Shown here: positions 38,119 to 51,531 of the stretch, in pieces | Position numbering within the stretch: the stretch's first letter is position 1 | Layout: every line of letters starts with the position of its first letter | Source of the DNA: Neocallimastix lanati (nom. inval.) | Lineage: Eukaryota; Neocallimastigomycota; Neocallimastigomycetes; Neocallimastigales; Neocallimastigaceae | DNA: 64,000 nt | Direction of reading: 5' to 3' | Assembly: GCA_016946835.1 (NCBI GenBank) | Contig: JACVTC010000021.1 | Coordinates: 1,483,501 to 1,547,500, forward strand | Notes under the pieces: generated by a model | Told to the model about the DNA's origin: nothing | Databases searched by the model: none | Seen by the model: only the letters and a program-made list of their open reading frames with translations | Translations under genes and position numbers: made by a program

Positions 38119-39890
38119 CATATATTCATATCAATTTGATTTTATTTTTTTTTATATTAAATATCTTTTTATATATGAATTTAAATTTTAAAATTTTCTA
38201 TCTATATTATACTATATATGATATAATTAATTTAGTGGATGATCAAAAAAAAAAAAAAAAATAAAAAATATATTATATATATATATTATTATTATTATTA
38301 TTTATTATTATTATTATTATTTATTATTTATTATTATTATTTTATTATTATTTTTTATTTTATTATTATTTTTTATTATTATTTAGTATTATTTATTATT
38401 ATTATTTTATTATTATTATTATATTATTATTATTTATTATTATTATTAAAAATTCATATGATTATATATGATTATTTTCAGAAATTTAATACCAATGATG
38501 CTATATGGAAGTATTATATAATATTATAAAAGTATTAAAAAATGTTATGGAAATAAAGGGTTATTATTAATCAATTTAAATTAATATTAGAGATGTATTA
38601 AAGAATGTAGCATTTTTAATTTAAAGAGTATTTATTAATATTGATAATAGTATTATTATAATATATCATGTCATCCAATTAAATATATTATAATTAAAAG
38701 TTTGCCTACTAATTATGAAAGTCAATAATAAATAGTTAAATATTAAAATTATATTAAAATACAAAAAGAAAGTATTAATATTTGTAAAATTTAAATAAAC
38801 TTAATATTAAAAAAAAAGGATATGAGGAGTCAAAATATTTTTTGAATTTATGAAATATATTTTTTATATATATTTCAAGGATCCTTTGAAATATATATAA
38901 AAATAAATTGAAATTAATAAATTTAGTAATATATATTGTTATTGTTATTATTTATGAATCCTATAAAATAAATTTAAAAATTTGCCCATTAAAAAAAATT
39001 TTTTTTATAAATAATATTTTTGTAATAAATTATTAAATATTATTAAATATTATTTATTATTTAATAATAAATAATATTAAAAGTTTATTATTTTTTAAAA
39101 TATATAAATTAATATTTTATATTAAATAATAATAATAATAGATATAATAATAATAATAATAATAATAATAAAATGTTATTAATGTTGTTATTATAAAATA
39201 ATAATAATGGTTTTATTATTATTGATTTATAAAAATTAATAATTTTTTAATGTCCATTACTATTGTTTCATTTATTCTATTATTGGAAAAGTTTTCTATG
39301 CTTTGTTACTTAATGATTAAATATTTATGGAAAAAAAAAAGTTCATAAATATATAATTCAAAATATTTCATATGAAATTATATAATTAAATAAATATAAG
39401 AGAAAAGATCCAATTAAGTCATTGCTATTATATATATTATAGTTAATGGTTATATTATTATAAAATATAGCTAATATATATTATAATTAATGGTTATATT
39501 ATAAATTATAGCTAATTTAATATATAGATATAAAATTAAATTTTTTTTAATATACAGAGAAATAAAATAAAAAATATATAAATAAATAAAAATAATAATA
39601 TTTGATAATATATTAACATTTAAAAATTTATCGGAATCAAAGCAGAGTATCTCTCTAATTTATTTTAATTTGTTTTATGATTTTCAAAAAAAATTTTAAA
39701 TTTAATTATTTATAATAATATTAATTATGATTCTTATTATTATGTATCTAATAATACTATTATTTCTCAATTTAATACTATTAAAATAAATCTATTTTTT
39801 ATATTATATATAATAATTGACAATAAATAAATAAAGGATATATAATTAAATAAATAAATATTAAATAATTAATATTAAATATTAAATAAT
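38001..39890. other. AT-rich interval without recognised genes
   Basis: Contains ATT/TATT arrays (38285-38445), a near-palindrome TTTCAAGGATCCTTTGAAAT at 38873-38892, a twice-repeated ~45-base unit at 39425-39520, and a short exon-like reading (QKFNTNDAIWKYYIIL, 38480-38528) that does not extend. Nothing assignable. Confidence 0.6.
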
Positions 39891-39892
39891 TG

Positions 39893-40240
39893 AATAATAA
39901 AATAATAAATAATAAATAATAAATAATAAATAATAAATAATAAATAATAAATAATTGAATAATAAAATATAAGTAAATAAATAATAAATAAATAAAAGAA
40001 GTATTTATTAATAAATAATAAATAATAAATAATAAAAGAGTATTTATTAATAAATAATAAAAAGAGTATTAATAAATAATAAAAAGAGTATTTATTAATA
40101 AATAATAAAAAAAGTATTTATTAATAAATAATAAATAATAAATAATAAATAATAAATAATAAATAATAAATAATAAATAATAAATAATAAAAAGAGTATT
40201 TATTAATAAATAATTGAATAATAAATAAATAAATAAATAA
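39893..40240. repeat. Compound TAATAAA heptamer satellite with AGAGTATTTATTAATAAA units
   Basis: Runs of the 7-mer TAATAAA alternate with a longer unit, AAAGAGTATTTATTAATAAA, repeated five times between 39997 and 40210 (one truncated). AATTGAATAAT spacers occur at both ends. The same three components recur at 42655-42890 and 59410-59520. Confidence 0.85.
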
Positions 40241-40567
40241 TGTATGTGTGGTATATAAAAGTGTATACTATATAATATATTTTATTCATAAATAATTGGT
40301 ATATTTTATAATTCTAAAATTTTTATTTTCTGTTAATAATTTTAATTTTTTTTTAAGGAATTTCTTTTGAGTTGATTTGTCGATTACAACAAATGATTTA
40401 ACATTTATGTTTGACAAGTGAAAAAATATAAAAAAAAAAAAAATTATATAAAATTTGAAAAATACTAGGTTCCTTTATTTTTTATTAATTCCTTTATTCC
40501 TTTATTTATTTATTTATTCCTTTATTTATTTATTTATTTATTAATTTATTTATTTATTTGTTTGTTT

Positions 40568-40598
<31 letters not shown>

Positions 40599-40890
40599 TT
40601 TTTTATTTATTTATTTAAATGAATATATTGTGCATGGAAATTATTGATTTGTTATAATTAAAAAAAAATTTATTTTATTTTAAAATAATCAAAAAAAATA
40701 AATTTATATATAAGTAGGGTAGGTATGAAAGTAATTACAATATTTAAAGTATATTGTTAATATAATAGTAATATTAAAATATTTAAATATATAAATCATG
40801 CTCATAGAATTATAATAAAAGTTGGAATAAAACTTTTATATAATCATTAGGGAATATTAGATTTTATTAGTGAAATTGAATAATATTAAA
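40241..40890. other. AT-rich interval
   Basis: Includes a CCTTT/ATTT array at 40470-40615 and a short mixed-composition stretch at 40360-40425 (plus-strand reading ISFELICRLQQMI, stop, HLCLTSEK) that could be a worn leucine-rich coding fragment. Unassigned. Confidence 0.5.
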
Positions 40891-41058
40891 AAATAATAAT
40901 AATAATAATAAGTAATAATGTAATTAATAATAAGTAATCATGTAATTAATAATAAGTAATAATGTAATTAAAAATAATAATGTAATTAATAATAAGTAAT
41001 AATATAATTAATTAGTAGTAATATAATTTATTAGTAGTAATATAATTTATTAGAAGTA
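40891..41058. repeat. 22-bp and 19-bp minisatellites in tandem
   Basis: The unit AATAATAAGTAATAATGTAATT is repeated about five times (some shortened), followed by about three units of TTAGTAGTAATATAATTTA. A 24-base poly(A) run follows at 41074-41097. Confidence 0.8.
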
Positions 41059-41502
41059 ATAAACAATAAAGTAAAAAAAAAAAAAAAAAAAAAAAAAGTA
41101 ATTATTGTTTAATATAATTTAATATAGTCAAAAATTTTAATATATTTAATAATATTAAAGATTTGAATGATATTTTTATATATTTAATATTATTTAATTA
41201 TTAAAATTTTTATATGGTAAAGAATTAACATTAAATAGATTTTAATACAGCTTTTATGGTTACTTGGAAAAAAAAGGTTTTAAAAAAAAATAATATTTAA
41301 AACAAAGTAAAAAAAATAATAATAAAAGGATATAGTATTTGAAAGTAAAAAAAAAAAATAATAAAAGATAAAAAATAAAACTTTAATAGTAAATTTAAAA
41401 TAAAATATAATAAAAAAGAAAAAAAGTATCCACAATAGAAAATGTTAAATAATGCTTAGTTAACTTCAATAAATTAACCAAATTTATCAGATTTTTTTTT
41501 AC
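41059..41502. other. AT-rich interval
   Basis: No feature beyond A runs. A weak minus-strand reading VTIKAVLKSI near 41240-41270 is too short to support. Confidence 0.6.
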
Positions 41503-41582
41503 CAGAAGTTTAAAAAACAACCAAAAATAGTCATATCCACTGTCCATTCTGTTCTAACCCTAACTTTTTCATTATTTGTCAT
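41503..41582 (-). other. Candidate first exon of an unrecognised gene
   Basis: ATG at 41582 on the minus strand opens MTNNEKVRVRTEWTVDMTIF followed by GCFLNFW, then GTAAAAAA as a possible donor. Base composition is markedly less biased than the surroundings and the ATG context is A-rich. No downstream exon could be linked with confidence. The plus strand of the same patch carries a single CTAACCCTAAC, so a promoter (telobox-like) reading is an alternative. Confidence 0.3.
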
Positions 41583-44183
41583 TTTTTATACTATTATTAA
41601 ATTATAAATAAAATTATATGCAAGATTAGATATAACAATATATATAATTATATAGTATATATAGTGATGAATTAACTATTAATTATTATATATGTATTGT
41701 AGAATATTATTTATATATTATAGTGTTAAATATTATAATATAATGGTAATAATAAATAAGATCATTTAATATTATTTTATATTATTATTATTTAATATTT
41801 AGTATTTCTTATTTATTTATAATTTATTATTTATTTTAAAATCATAATATTAAAAAAGTTAAAATATTAATGTATAAATATATATATACTATTTTTTTTT
41901 GTTTAAATTTATATATAATATATAAATTGAGTCCTATCTATTTTTATTTATTATTTATTATTATATACGTACATTACATTATATGTTAAAATTTTATTAT
42001 CACTATTATTATTTTTATTTACATTAATATATTAATATAGTCATAGATTATGTAATATACGTTATTGTATATTATTAGTACAATTAAATATATAATACAG
42101 TTACAATATAAAAAAATTAATAAATAGATAAAAAAATAATTTTATTATAGAAATATATATCTTAATAAATAGAATCTAATATATATATCAATTCATTCTT
42201 AATCTTTGTTAAGCTATTCAACAATATAAATTTCATGATATAAAATAAATAAGTGAATAAATAAATAAATTCCAATTGTAAATAATAATTGTAAATAATA
42301 ATCAAAAAAAGATTTCAAATATATTAGAATGGTGAAGAACCATTTAGTTTTTATATATATTTAAATTATTATTATTTAACGTTATTTATTTACATATATA
42401 TATTTATTTATTTATTTCAAAAAAAATAATAATAATCCATAATTCATTAAACATTGATTAAGTTTTTAAAATTGATTTTATCAAAGAAATATTATCACTT
42501 AATAATAAATAATTGAATAATTGAATAATATAAAAAATAAATAATAATAATAATGTATAAAATAATTTAATAAATGATGAAAAATATGATTAATTATAAA
42601 TAAATAATAATTAATAATAAACAATAAATAAAAAAATATAATTGAAGAAATAATAAATAATAAATAATTGAATAATAAATAATTGAATAATAAATAATAA
42701 ATAATAAATTATAAAAAAATAAAGAGTATTTATTAATAAATAATAAATAATAAATGAATAATTAATATTAAATAAATAATAAATAATAAATAATAAATAA
42801 TAAATAATAAATAATAAATAATAAATAATAAATAATAATTAATTAATAATAAATAATAAATAATAAATAATAAATAATAATAAATATATATTAGAATATT
42901 AAATATTTAATATTTAAAATTTAATAAAATAATAAAAAGTTTTTAGTATATATTATATAAATCGAATTTAATCAATAATATAAAATAATATATAAAGTTT
43001 TTATTTATATTTATTTTTTATTTAATAATATATTAGATAATAAAAATTTATGACTTTCTAATATGTAATAAAATTTACTTCATATTATATAATAGAAAAA
43101 ATTTTCAATTTTGATATATTCCATTATAATTATTAATAAATATATCCATTTAAATTAATATACAATGACTATAGACAGCAATAGTATTAAATAAAATTAT
43201 TTAATTTGTTTTTATTACATCACACAAGAAAAATAAAAAATATTTTTTTTATTTATTTTAAATTAATTAATTAAAAAAAAAATTATAAAAATTACATAAT
43301 TTATGAAAAAAAATAAAAATTTTATTTCATTTTATTTTTTTTTTTAAAAAAAAAAAAAAAGATAAAGATAATAAAAAAAAAAAATAAAACTATAAAATAA
43401 AGTAAAATAAAAAAAATATATAAAATAAACAAAAAAAGAAAAAAAAAAATTAAAAATTAAAAATAAAAAAAATAAAAATAAAAATTCTACTTTTATTTTG
43501 TTTTATTGTTTGTTATATATAATTTTTAAAAGACAATATAATAAAATAAAAGTTAAGCAAAAGAAAAATATTTATAACTAATATAAAGTTTTAACTTATA
43601 TATTCTTATAAATTATTTTATCTTAACAAATAATAATAATTATAAAAGATAATTCTTTTCTTATAAATGAATCTTTAAGAGAAGTGTACATAATACAAAT
43701 AATTATAATTATAAGTGAAAGTAATTAATGAAAAAAAAAATAAGAAATATCTAATTTAAAAATTAAAATTTTTTGTCTAAAAAAAAAAAGTTCAAAATTA
43801 AACAATTTGTTCAAAAAAAAAAAATAATAATAATAATAAAAATAAAAAAGAAAGAAAGAAAGAAAGAAGAAAAAGAAAAAGCAACATTTTTTGATGTTAT
43901 TGGGAAAAAATAAAAACAAATACGATAATCAAAAAAATATATAATATTAAATATCAAAATTAGAAATATCTTTTTTTTTTCTTTATTTTTTTTTTTTTTT
44001 TAATTATTATTTTCATTTTTTTCCTTTTCTGTTTATATTTACAATATTTATTTTAACTTAATTTAAGTAATTAATTAAAAAGTAATAATAATAAATAACA
44101 AAAAAAGATACTATAAAACAGAATAGAATAGAATAAAAAACAATACATATAATAATAATATTATTATTAAATTAACAATAGAA
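41583..44183. other. AT-rich intergenic DNA upstream of the SulP gene
   Basis: Contains heptamer satellite (42655-42890), GAAA repeats at 43850-43866, several poly(A)/poly(T) tracts and no assignable gene. The 43725-43919 minus-strand frame is a Phe/Tyr-rich shadow of A-tracts. The final 150 bases presumably hold the promoter of the transporter gene, but no clear box stands out. Confidence 0.65.
42655..42890. repeat. TAATAAA heptamer satellite, second locus
   Basis: Same composite as at 39893-40240: TAATAAA runs, AATTGAATAAT spacers and one AAAGAGTATTTATTAATAAA unit at 42721-42740. Confidence 0.85.
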
Positions 44184-45875
44184 ATGGAACAACCAATCTC
44201 GAATAATAAGGATATAAATTTTAGAGGCTATCATGTAGCATCATTTCCTAGCTTAAAAAATGGTTAATGTCTTAAATAATTTTAATTTATTTAATATATA
44301 TAATAAGTGAGATTTTTAAATTCATTTCTCTTTTCGTTGTTATTTTTTCTTCTTTTTTTTTTTTTTTTTAAAAAAAAAAGTATATTATATAAAAAATAAA
44401 TGTTTTATTTAATATAATTAAATTTCTTGTTTATATAGTAGTATAATTATTTAAACATTTATAAAATATAAATCATATTATATAAAAAATAATATATATT
44501 TTTATTATATATATTGATTTTATATTATTTAAAATTTAAATTTTATTAATAGAATTTTTCATTTTTTATTTCATTTCATTTTAATTCATGCTAATATTTA
44601 CATTAATACATTTATTTCCATAAATTTTATTTAATATTAGAATTAGATGAAGACAATAATTTAATTACTCCACAAGAAGGTAATACAGAAAAAATAAATA
44701 TTATTTTATAAAAAAAAATATTTTTTGATAATAACTTTAAGTTTTTTTTATTTTAAATATTCAAAAAATTATTATTTTCTTTTTATATATATATTCTCTA
44801 TGTATAAATCTATATTATTATTATTATTATTATTATTTTTGATCATAAAATAGTACGTTATGAAACATTATCATGGATAGATCGAGAATTTAATCCAGAT
44901 CGATTTAATCCCTCGGAAGCTCTGAATGATGGATCGAGTCCTAGTGAAATAAAAATTGTATATGGTAGTAGTATGGGGGATGAAAAACTCATAGAAATGA
45001 ACAATAAGAATAATACTATGAATAATAAACGAAAGACTGAAAAAAAGTATATTGCGTCACCACCAAAATTAGTAGATGAAAAACCAAAATTTTCTAATGA
45101 TAATTCTTCTTGTTCATCATCATCTCCTACAATAACTGAATTATCAAAAACTGAGGAACTCGAAAATCAAAAAACCGAAAATCAATCCTATTCCAACTAT
45201 GGAACATTTTCAAATCCAATAAAAAATCAAAACCTTAATTATGAACCATTGAATAACAATTTCAACAATAATAAATTTAATAAAAAAGATTCTTCTAATG
45301 AATATTTCATCATAGATCATGATTTCAATAAAACCGCTTATAATAGTTATCAAAATAGTAAAGAAAAGTTATATTCTGTAGTAACTGATCAAGAGACAAA
45401 TATTATCGATGACAGTGAAACTACACCTTTAACTGCATCTCACAATCATTCAAATTCACCATATAAGTCAAATGGTATTGTACCATTCCTTCAAACTTGG
45501 TCTATTCAATGTATCAAGTTTTTACCAGCAGTTTTATTAGGTGTATTATTAAATTTATTAGATTCACTTTCTTATGGTATTATTATTTTTCCAAAGCATG
45601 AATCTATGCCAAGTACTTATGTCCAATCCGGTATTTCTATGTTTTTAGTAAGGTAAATTCACCATTGAAATTTTAAAATTACTAATTAATAACATATAAT
45701 AATTATAATTATAATTATAATTATATATGATAAATGATATTAAAATGATATTACTTTATATTAAAATGTTAATTAATAAAATTATATATATATATATTAG
45801 TACTATTGTAGCTCAATTAGTTTATGCTTCAGGTTTAAGTAAGTTTAAAGGGGGTAATGGTAGTATGGTAAAGTA

Positions 45876-45914
<39 letters not shown>

Positions 45915-46390
45915 GTTTCAATAAAATTTAATGTAATAATTATGAATTTACTTGATAATTAATAATTATTTTATATTTATATTATTATTATTATTAATTT
46001 ATATATATATATACAGATGATTGAAGTTATGCCATTCCTTCATATTATTTGTCAAACCATTATTGAAAAGATTGGTGCTGACAAACCAAAAGAAATTATT
46101 GCTACGGTTATGGTCGCATATGCTATTAGTACAATATTAACCGGTTTAGTATTTTATTTACTTGGTACATTTAAAATGGTAAATATTATTTTTTATTATA
46201 TATATAAATTATAAAATAGTAATATGTATATACATATTATTTTTGAATATTATATTCATATATATATATATTTTTATATATATTTTATTTATATATAAAT
46301 TAATATATATATTTTGTATATTATTTTAATATTGAAATTTATGAATTTTTTTTTTTTTTTACTAATATTTAATAATAATATATTTAATTA

Positions 46391-46426
<36 letters not shown>

Positions 46427-47016
46427 AAAAAAAAAAAAAGGGTAATATTATGTCTTTCTTCCCAAGACATATTTTAATCGGTTGTATTGGTGGTATTGGT
46501 CTTTTCTTAGTTCAAACTGGTATTGAAATTATCACTGGTTATTCCTTTGAATTAGGTTTCACTTATATCAAAAATATATTTACTACTCCAACTTTACCAA
46601 TTTGGTTAATCTCCATAACTTTAGCTTTTGGATTAAGTATAGTCCATACTAAAATTCATCATCCATTGTTAGTACCAACCTTCTTTATTACTTTACCAGT
46701 GATATTCTATCTCATTGTATGGATTGGTGGATTTAATTTAGATGAATTAAGAGAACAAGGCTGGCTCTTTAATCTCATTTCTGATGATGGTCATAATGAT
46801 GTTCCATTCTATACCTTCTGGACCTACTTTGATTTCAAGGCAACTCAATGGTCTGTTATTCCATACACCTTAAGTACTATTTTTGCTTTAGTCTTCTTTG
46901 GTATTTTACATGTTCCAATTAATGTACCTGCTCTTTCTGTTTCCGTTAACACTGAAGTTGATATTAATAAAGAATTAAAGATTCATGGTTATACCAACTT
47001 TATTGTAAGTTTAATA

Positions 47017-47056
<40 letters not shown>

Positions 47057-49166
47057 TTATATATAGTTTTAAGGATTTTTTTTTTCTTTATTAGTAATAA
47101 AACAGATATATATATATATATATTTTTAATAGTATATAATTTATATAATTTATTCTAATAAATGTTTTTTTTTATTTATTTTTTTTTTTTAAAACAATAA
47201 AAATAGTCTGGTTTGATTGGTTCTTTACAAAACTATTTAGTATATTCTAATTCCGTTTTATTCATTCGTTCTGGTGGTAACAGTAATATAGCTGGTTTTA
47301 TGTTAGCTCTAGGTACGTTTGCATTATTAGTTGTTGGTACTTCCTTTATTAAATATGTTCCTACCATCATTATTGGAGGTTTAATCTTCCATTTGGGTAT
47401 TGATTTAATGAAAGAAGCTTTAGTTGATACATTTAAGACGGTAAGTCCAATTGAATATCTTACTATTGTTCTTATTGTGGTTTGTATGGATGTTTGGGGT
47501 TTCACTCAAGGAATTATTGGTAAGTTTTTTTTTTTTTTTTTTTTTTTTTTCTATATTTTTCTTTTATAATATCTTTTTTTTTTTTTTATATCACTATATA
47601 AACAGTATACATATTAATTGTTAATAATTGTAATTTTAATATGATATATTTATAGTTGGTATTATTGTTGCTTGTATCTTCTTTATTATTACATTGAGTC
47701 GTAGAAGAATTATAAGGTCGGTTCATTCTGGACCTGAATTACCTAGTACTGTTTATCGTTTAAGAAATCAAAGAACCTTTTTAAATGATGCTGGTATTCA
47801 AATTAAAGTAATACGTTTCCAAGGTTTTATTTTCTTTGGTACCTTCCAACAAATTAATGATTATATTAATAATATGATTTTGAAGACCGATTCCTATGAC
47901 ATTAAATATATTATTTTTGATTTTAAACTTGTTAGTGGTAAGTTGAAAAAAAATAATAATAATAATAATACATATATACATATACATAAAACATAATAGA
48001 AAATAATAGTTATAAAAATATAAAAAAAAAAAAAAAAATTTATAATTAATGAAATTAACATTTATTATAATTTAAATAAATAAATATATATATTTAAAAA
48101 ATTTTTTTTTTTTTATATTATCTTAGGAATGGATTATAGTGCAAGTGAAGCCTTTATTAAGATTAAATCTAATTTAAAGTATGTTGTATTTTAAATATAA
48201 ATATTATATCTAATTAATTAATAAAAATATTATTATTATTATTATTATTATTAAAATAGTAATAAAATGAAAAAGAAACTCAATATTAACGATATATTAC
48301 ATAATTATAAATATATATATATTTATCCTTTTATATACATATATATATTTTATTATTATTATATATATATATATAATTTATTTATTAATAGAAAAAGAAA
48401 AATTTATTTAATTTTATGTAATGTACAACCAAGTAGTATTGATCCATTAAATAGAGTTGGATTTTTAAGTAATATAGATGATGATGATAATAATGAATAT
48501 TTCGAATACTTTAATAATTATGATTCTGCTATTGAATGGTGTGAAAATATGTTACTTGAAACTCAATATGATGCTTCTAAAAGAATTTATGTATTAAAAA
48601 CACTTGAAGATGGATCTACTCGATTATTATTAACTCGTGAAAGTGTTTATAATAATAGTAATAATTACAGTAGTAGTAGTAGTAATAATAATATTAATAG
48701 AATGTCAGCCTTTACACCATCACCATCACCGATCACACCTCTCAGTGCTTGTAAGAGTGTTGTTAAAACTAATATTAATGAATTTGAACAACCTCTTAAA
48801 CTTTTAATTCATACCCTTTTAAATGAAAACAATGAAGTAGATATGAATGTATTTACTGAACTTACTAGATACTTCAAATGTTTTGAAATTAAAAAGGATA
48901 AAATTCTTTGGGATAAAACTACTCCTGCTTTTGAAAATCAAATATATATTGTTGAAAGTGGACAAGCTCTTCTCTATACCGTCAATGAAAATTCAAATCA
49001 TGTCATAAAGGAAAAAGTAACAGGAACTTTAGTTCCATGTAAGTTCAATAATTTATAATAATAATAATAATAGTAATAGTAATAATAATAGTAATAGTAA
49101 TAGTAATAGTAATAGCAATAATAATAATAGTAAGAAGATGATGATGATGAAAAAGAAGATGAAAAA

Positions 49167-49200
<34 letters not shown>

Positions 49201-49592
49201 TATATTATTATTATTATTAATTAATAATTATATTAACTCTATATTATTATAATTTTTTTAATTATTATTTTTATTATTATTTATCGTTTATTATATAAAT
49301 ATATATGTTTTATTATTATTTTTATTATTTTAATTATTTTTATATTTATATTTGTCATATAATAATAGATTCTGTTATTGGTGAAGTAGAATTTTTCTCA
49401 AAATTACAACATCGTACAAAGTTGGTAGCTCAAGGAGGTTCTAAACTTTGGTCTATTAATTATTCTAATTATGAAAGTCTCTGTAATTCTCATCCAGATA
49501 TCGCCTTAAAGTTTATACAACTTATATTACAATGTTCCTCAGGACGTATGGAAAATGTACTTAAACATGATTTAATAAAATCTTTATATTAA
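44184..49592 (+). CDS. SulP-family transporter with STAS and cyclic-nucleotide-binding domains (Vsb1-like), eleven exons
   Basis: Exons: 44184-44262, 44641-44679, 44854-45652, 45801-45867, 46017-46178, 46441-47004, 47207-47519, 47656-47937, 48127-48178, 48392-49038, 49369-49592; phases agree and give 1075 codons plus stop. Residues 1-250 are hydrophilic and Asn/Ser-rich. From residue 255 a SulP membrane domain follows: IKFLPAVLLGVLLNLLDSLS at its start, GNIMSFFPRHILIGCIGGIG and SGLIGSLQNYLVYSNSVLFI further on. A STAS domain (about 720-850) has VIRFQGFIFFGTF and VSGMDYSASEAF. A cNMP-binding domain (about 935-1060) has GEVEFFSKLQHRTKLVA, with the Glu and Arg of the phosphate-binding cassette present. 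The architecture matches fungal Vsb1, a vacuolar basic-amino-acid transporter, so vacuolar transport is the likely role; substrate is not provable from sequence. Several introns carry poly(T) or ATT tracts. Confidence 0.88.
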
Positions 49593-49898
49593 TTTTTTTT
49601 TTTTTTTTTTTTTTTACATGAATTATTTTCATATGCATCTTATCATTCATAAATATCTACTAAAATAAAATAAAAAAAAAAAAAAAAATAGTCAAAAATT
49701 TTTTTTATAAAATGATTAATAAAAGAAAAGAAAAAGAAAAAAAAAAAATTTTTTTTTTTTTCTAAATTTTATTTTCTATTTATTAGAAAAAAAAATTTTT
49801 TAATAATAATTTATTTATTTTAATTTATTTAATAGTTCTTTTTATAATTTTTTTTTTTTAATTCCTTAAATAATATACAACATCATAATAATAATCTC

Positions 49899-49931
<33 letters not shown>

Positions 49932-50629
49932 ATATAAAGTAGTAATAAATTAATATTATCTTATCGTCATTTCATTAATCTATAAGTAATAATAATATTT
50001 ATATTAACGAATTTCTGTTCTATTTTTATTCATTTATTATATATAATATAGTAAATATAATAAATATATTGAAAAAAATATATAAAAATAATAATAATAA
50101 TAATAATAATAATGAATAATAAAATAAAATAATAATGATTATAGAAAAATTATTAATAAAATATATATAATAATATAATATATATATATTTCATTTATTA
50201 AAGAATAATAATAATAATAACAGTAATGATAAAAAATTCTTTTTGATAAAATTAAAAAAAAAAAAATAAATAAATAAAGAATAAAATAATTATTATAATA
50301 TTATATACAGAATATAGAATATTTTATATTATAAACAATAATTATAAATTATAGTAATAATAATAAAATACAAAAATAATAAAAAAAAAATTTTTTTTTA
50401 ATATAAAAAAAAAAACATTATAAAGTTATTAAATTATATAATGTTAGTAATAATAATAATAAATAATAAATAATAAATAAAATAAAATAAAATAATAAAA
50501 ATAAAAATAAAAATTAAAATTAAAATAGAAATATAAACAAAAAAATAAATAAAAAAAAAATTATATATAGCAGTAATAAGTTAATAATAATTTATCATCA
50601 TTTCATTAATCTTATTCATGGTGTAATTA
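49593..50629. other. AT-rich 3' flank of the transporter gene
   Basis: A/T homopolymers and AAT repeats with no ORF. TCGTCATTTCATTAATCT (49964) and TCATCATTTCATTAATCT (50596), each preceded by AGTAATAA..TTAATA, mark an imperfect duplication roughly 630 bases apart. Confidence 0.65.
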
Positions 50630-50974
50630 TGAATCTTTTATAGTTAGTTTCACGGATTTGCCTTTATCAACCCTATACCACTAGTCCTAGTCCTTTCATT
50701 CTTCATTTTTTCATTTTTTCATTTTTTCATTTTTTCATTTTTTCATTTTTCATTTTTCACCCCCTGAAGAGCATATCACCGAAAAATGGTGTCTCGAATC
50801 TCTGAGGGGAGATATTACTTTTTCAGTATTTTTCTTAAGTGTACAGAGAAATGATTAATTCATATAAAATATTAAAATTAAGGATCGATCGATAGGTTGT
50901 TAGGAAATTTTAATTTTACCAGATTTCATTTTTCATTTCATCTCTATTTTTATTTCTATTTTTAATCGAGGTTT

Positions 50975-51015
<41 letters not shown>

Positions 51016-51070
51016 CCTTTTAATATATATATATATTTAGCGTTTTGTCCGAGCCAAGGTAAGTTTAACT
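50630..51070 (+). other. Mixed-composition leader- or RNA-like region with hairpin and splice-donor-like end
   Basis: An island of less biased sequence. It holds an eight-base CATTTTTT repeat (50696-50750), a foldable core at 50760-50810 (CCCC...GGGG and AGAG...CTCT enclosing CACC-GAAAAAT-GGTG), a pyrimidine-rich stretch, and finally GTCCGAGCCAAGGTAAGTTT (51048-51067), which looks like an exon end and donor. It could be a 5' leader or promoter of a gene lost downstream, or a non-coding RNA. No RNA family was recognised. Confidence 0.35.
50760..50810 (+). ncRNA. Possible two-helix hairpin
   Basis: The outer helix CCCC/GGGG, middle AGAG/CTCT and inner CACC/GGTG with a GAAAAAT loop can stack into one hairpin. 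An ACAGAGAAATGATTAA 40 bases downstream resembles the U6 ACAGAGA box, but the rest of U6 is missing. Unassigned. Confidence 0.25.
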
Positions 51071-51245
51071 TTTTCTCCTTTTTTTTTTTTTCTTTTTTTT
51101 TTTTTTTAATTTATTTATTCTTTTAACTTTCTTTCTTCACCTTATGAATATGAATCGAGTACTTAATCTTTTTCCTTTCTTCTACTTTACTGGTTATTAT
51201 ATTAATATTTTATTATCTTTATTCTTTTTTTACTTTATATATGAA

Positions 51246-51285
<40 letters not shown>

Positions 51286-51522
51286 TTATTTCCAATTAAA
51301 TAAATTAATTCCTACTATAAAAAATTTGATTTATTTTTCTGAACAATAGTCAAACTTTAATATTTTGTTGTACCTAAAAAAAAAAAAAAAAAAAAAAAAA
51401 AAATAGAAAACGAAACAAAAAAAAAATAAAGTACAAATTTACCTATAATTTTCTAATCGTTCAACTTATTTTTAAGTTATAATTATCACAAATTTAAAAC
51501 TTCAAATTCTACAGAATTATTT
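51071..51522. other. T-rich interval with poly(A) runs
   Basis: Pyrimidine tracts, then poly(A) runs at 51260-51284 and 51377-51402. No coding or RNA feature is recognised. Confidence 0.65.
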
Positions 51523-51531
51523 ATTTTGAAT

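Noticed and set aside
41560-41575. CTAACCCTAAC as a telomere repeat
   Set aside because: A single copy only; at most a telobox-type promoter motif or part of a coding exon on the other strand.
43725-43919. Phe/Tyr-rich minus-strand ORF with membrane-like composition
   Set aside because: Composition follows A-tracts and GAAA repeats on the plus strand; no conserved pattern or start context.
48267-48391. Coding continuation MKKKLNINDILHNYK and a Tyr/Ile-rich stretch upstream of the STAS C-terminal half
   Set aside because: Removing 48179-48391 as an intron (GTATGT...AATAG) keeps frame and gives the continuous SNLKKRKIYLILCNV block; the Tyr/Ile run is AT-repeat intron sequence.
50845-50865. 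ACAGAGAAATGATTAA as a U6 snRNA
   Set aside because: Only the ACAGAGA-like box matches; the U6 5' stem-loop, the AGC triad region and the 3' internal stem are absent.
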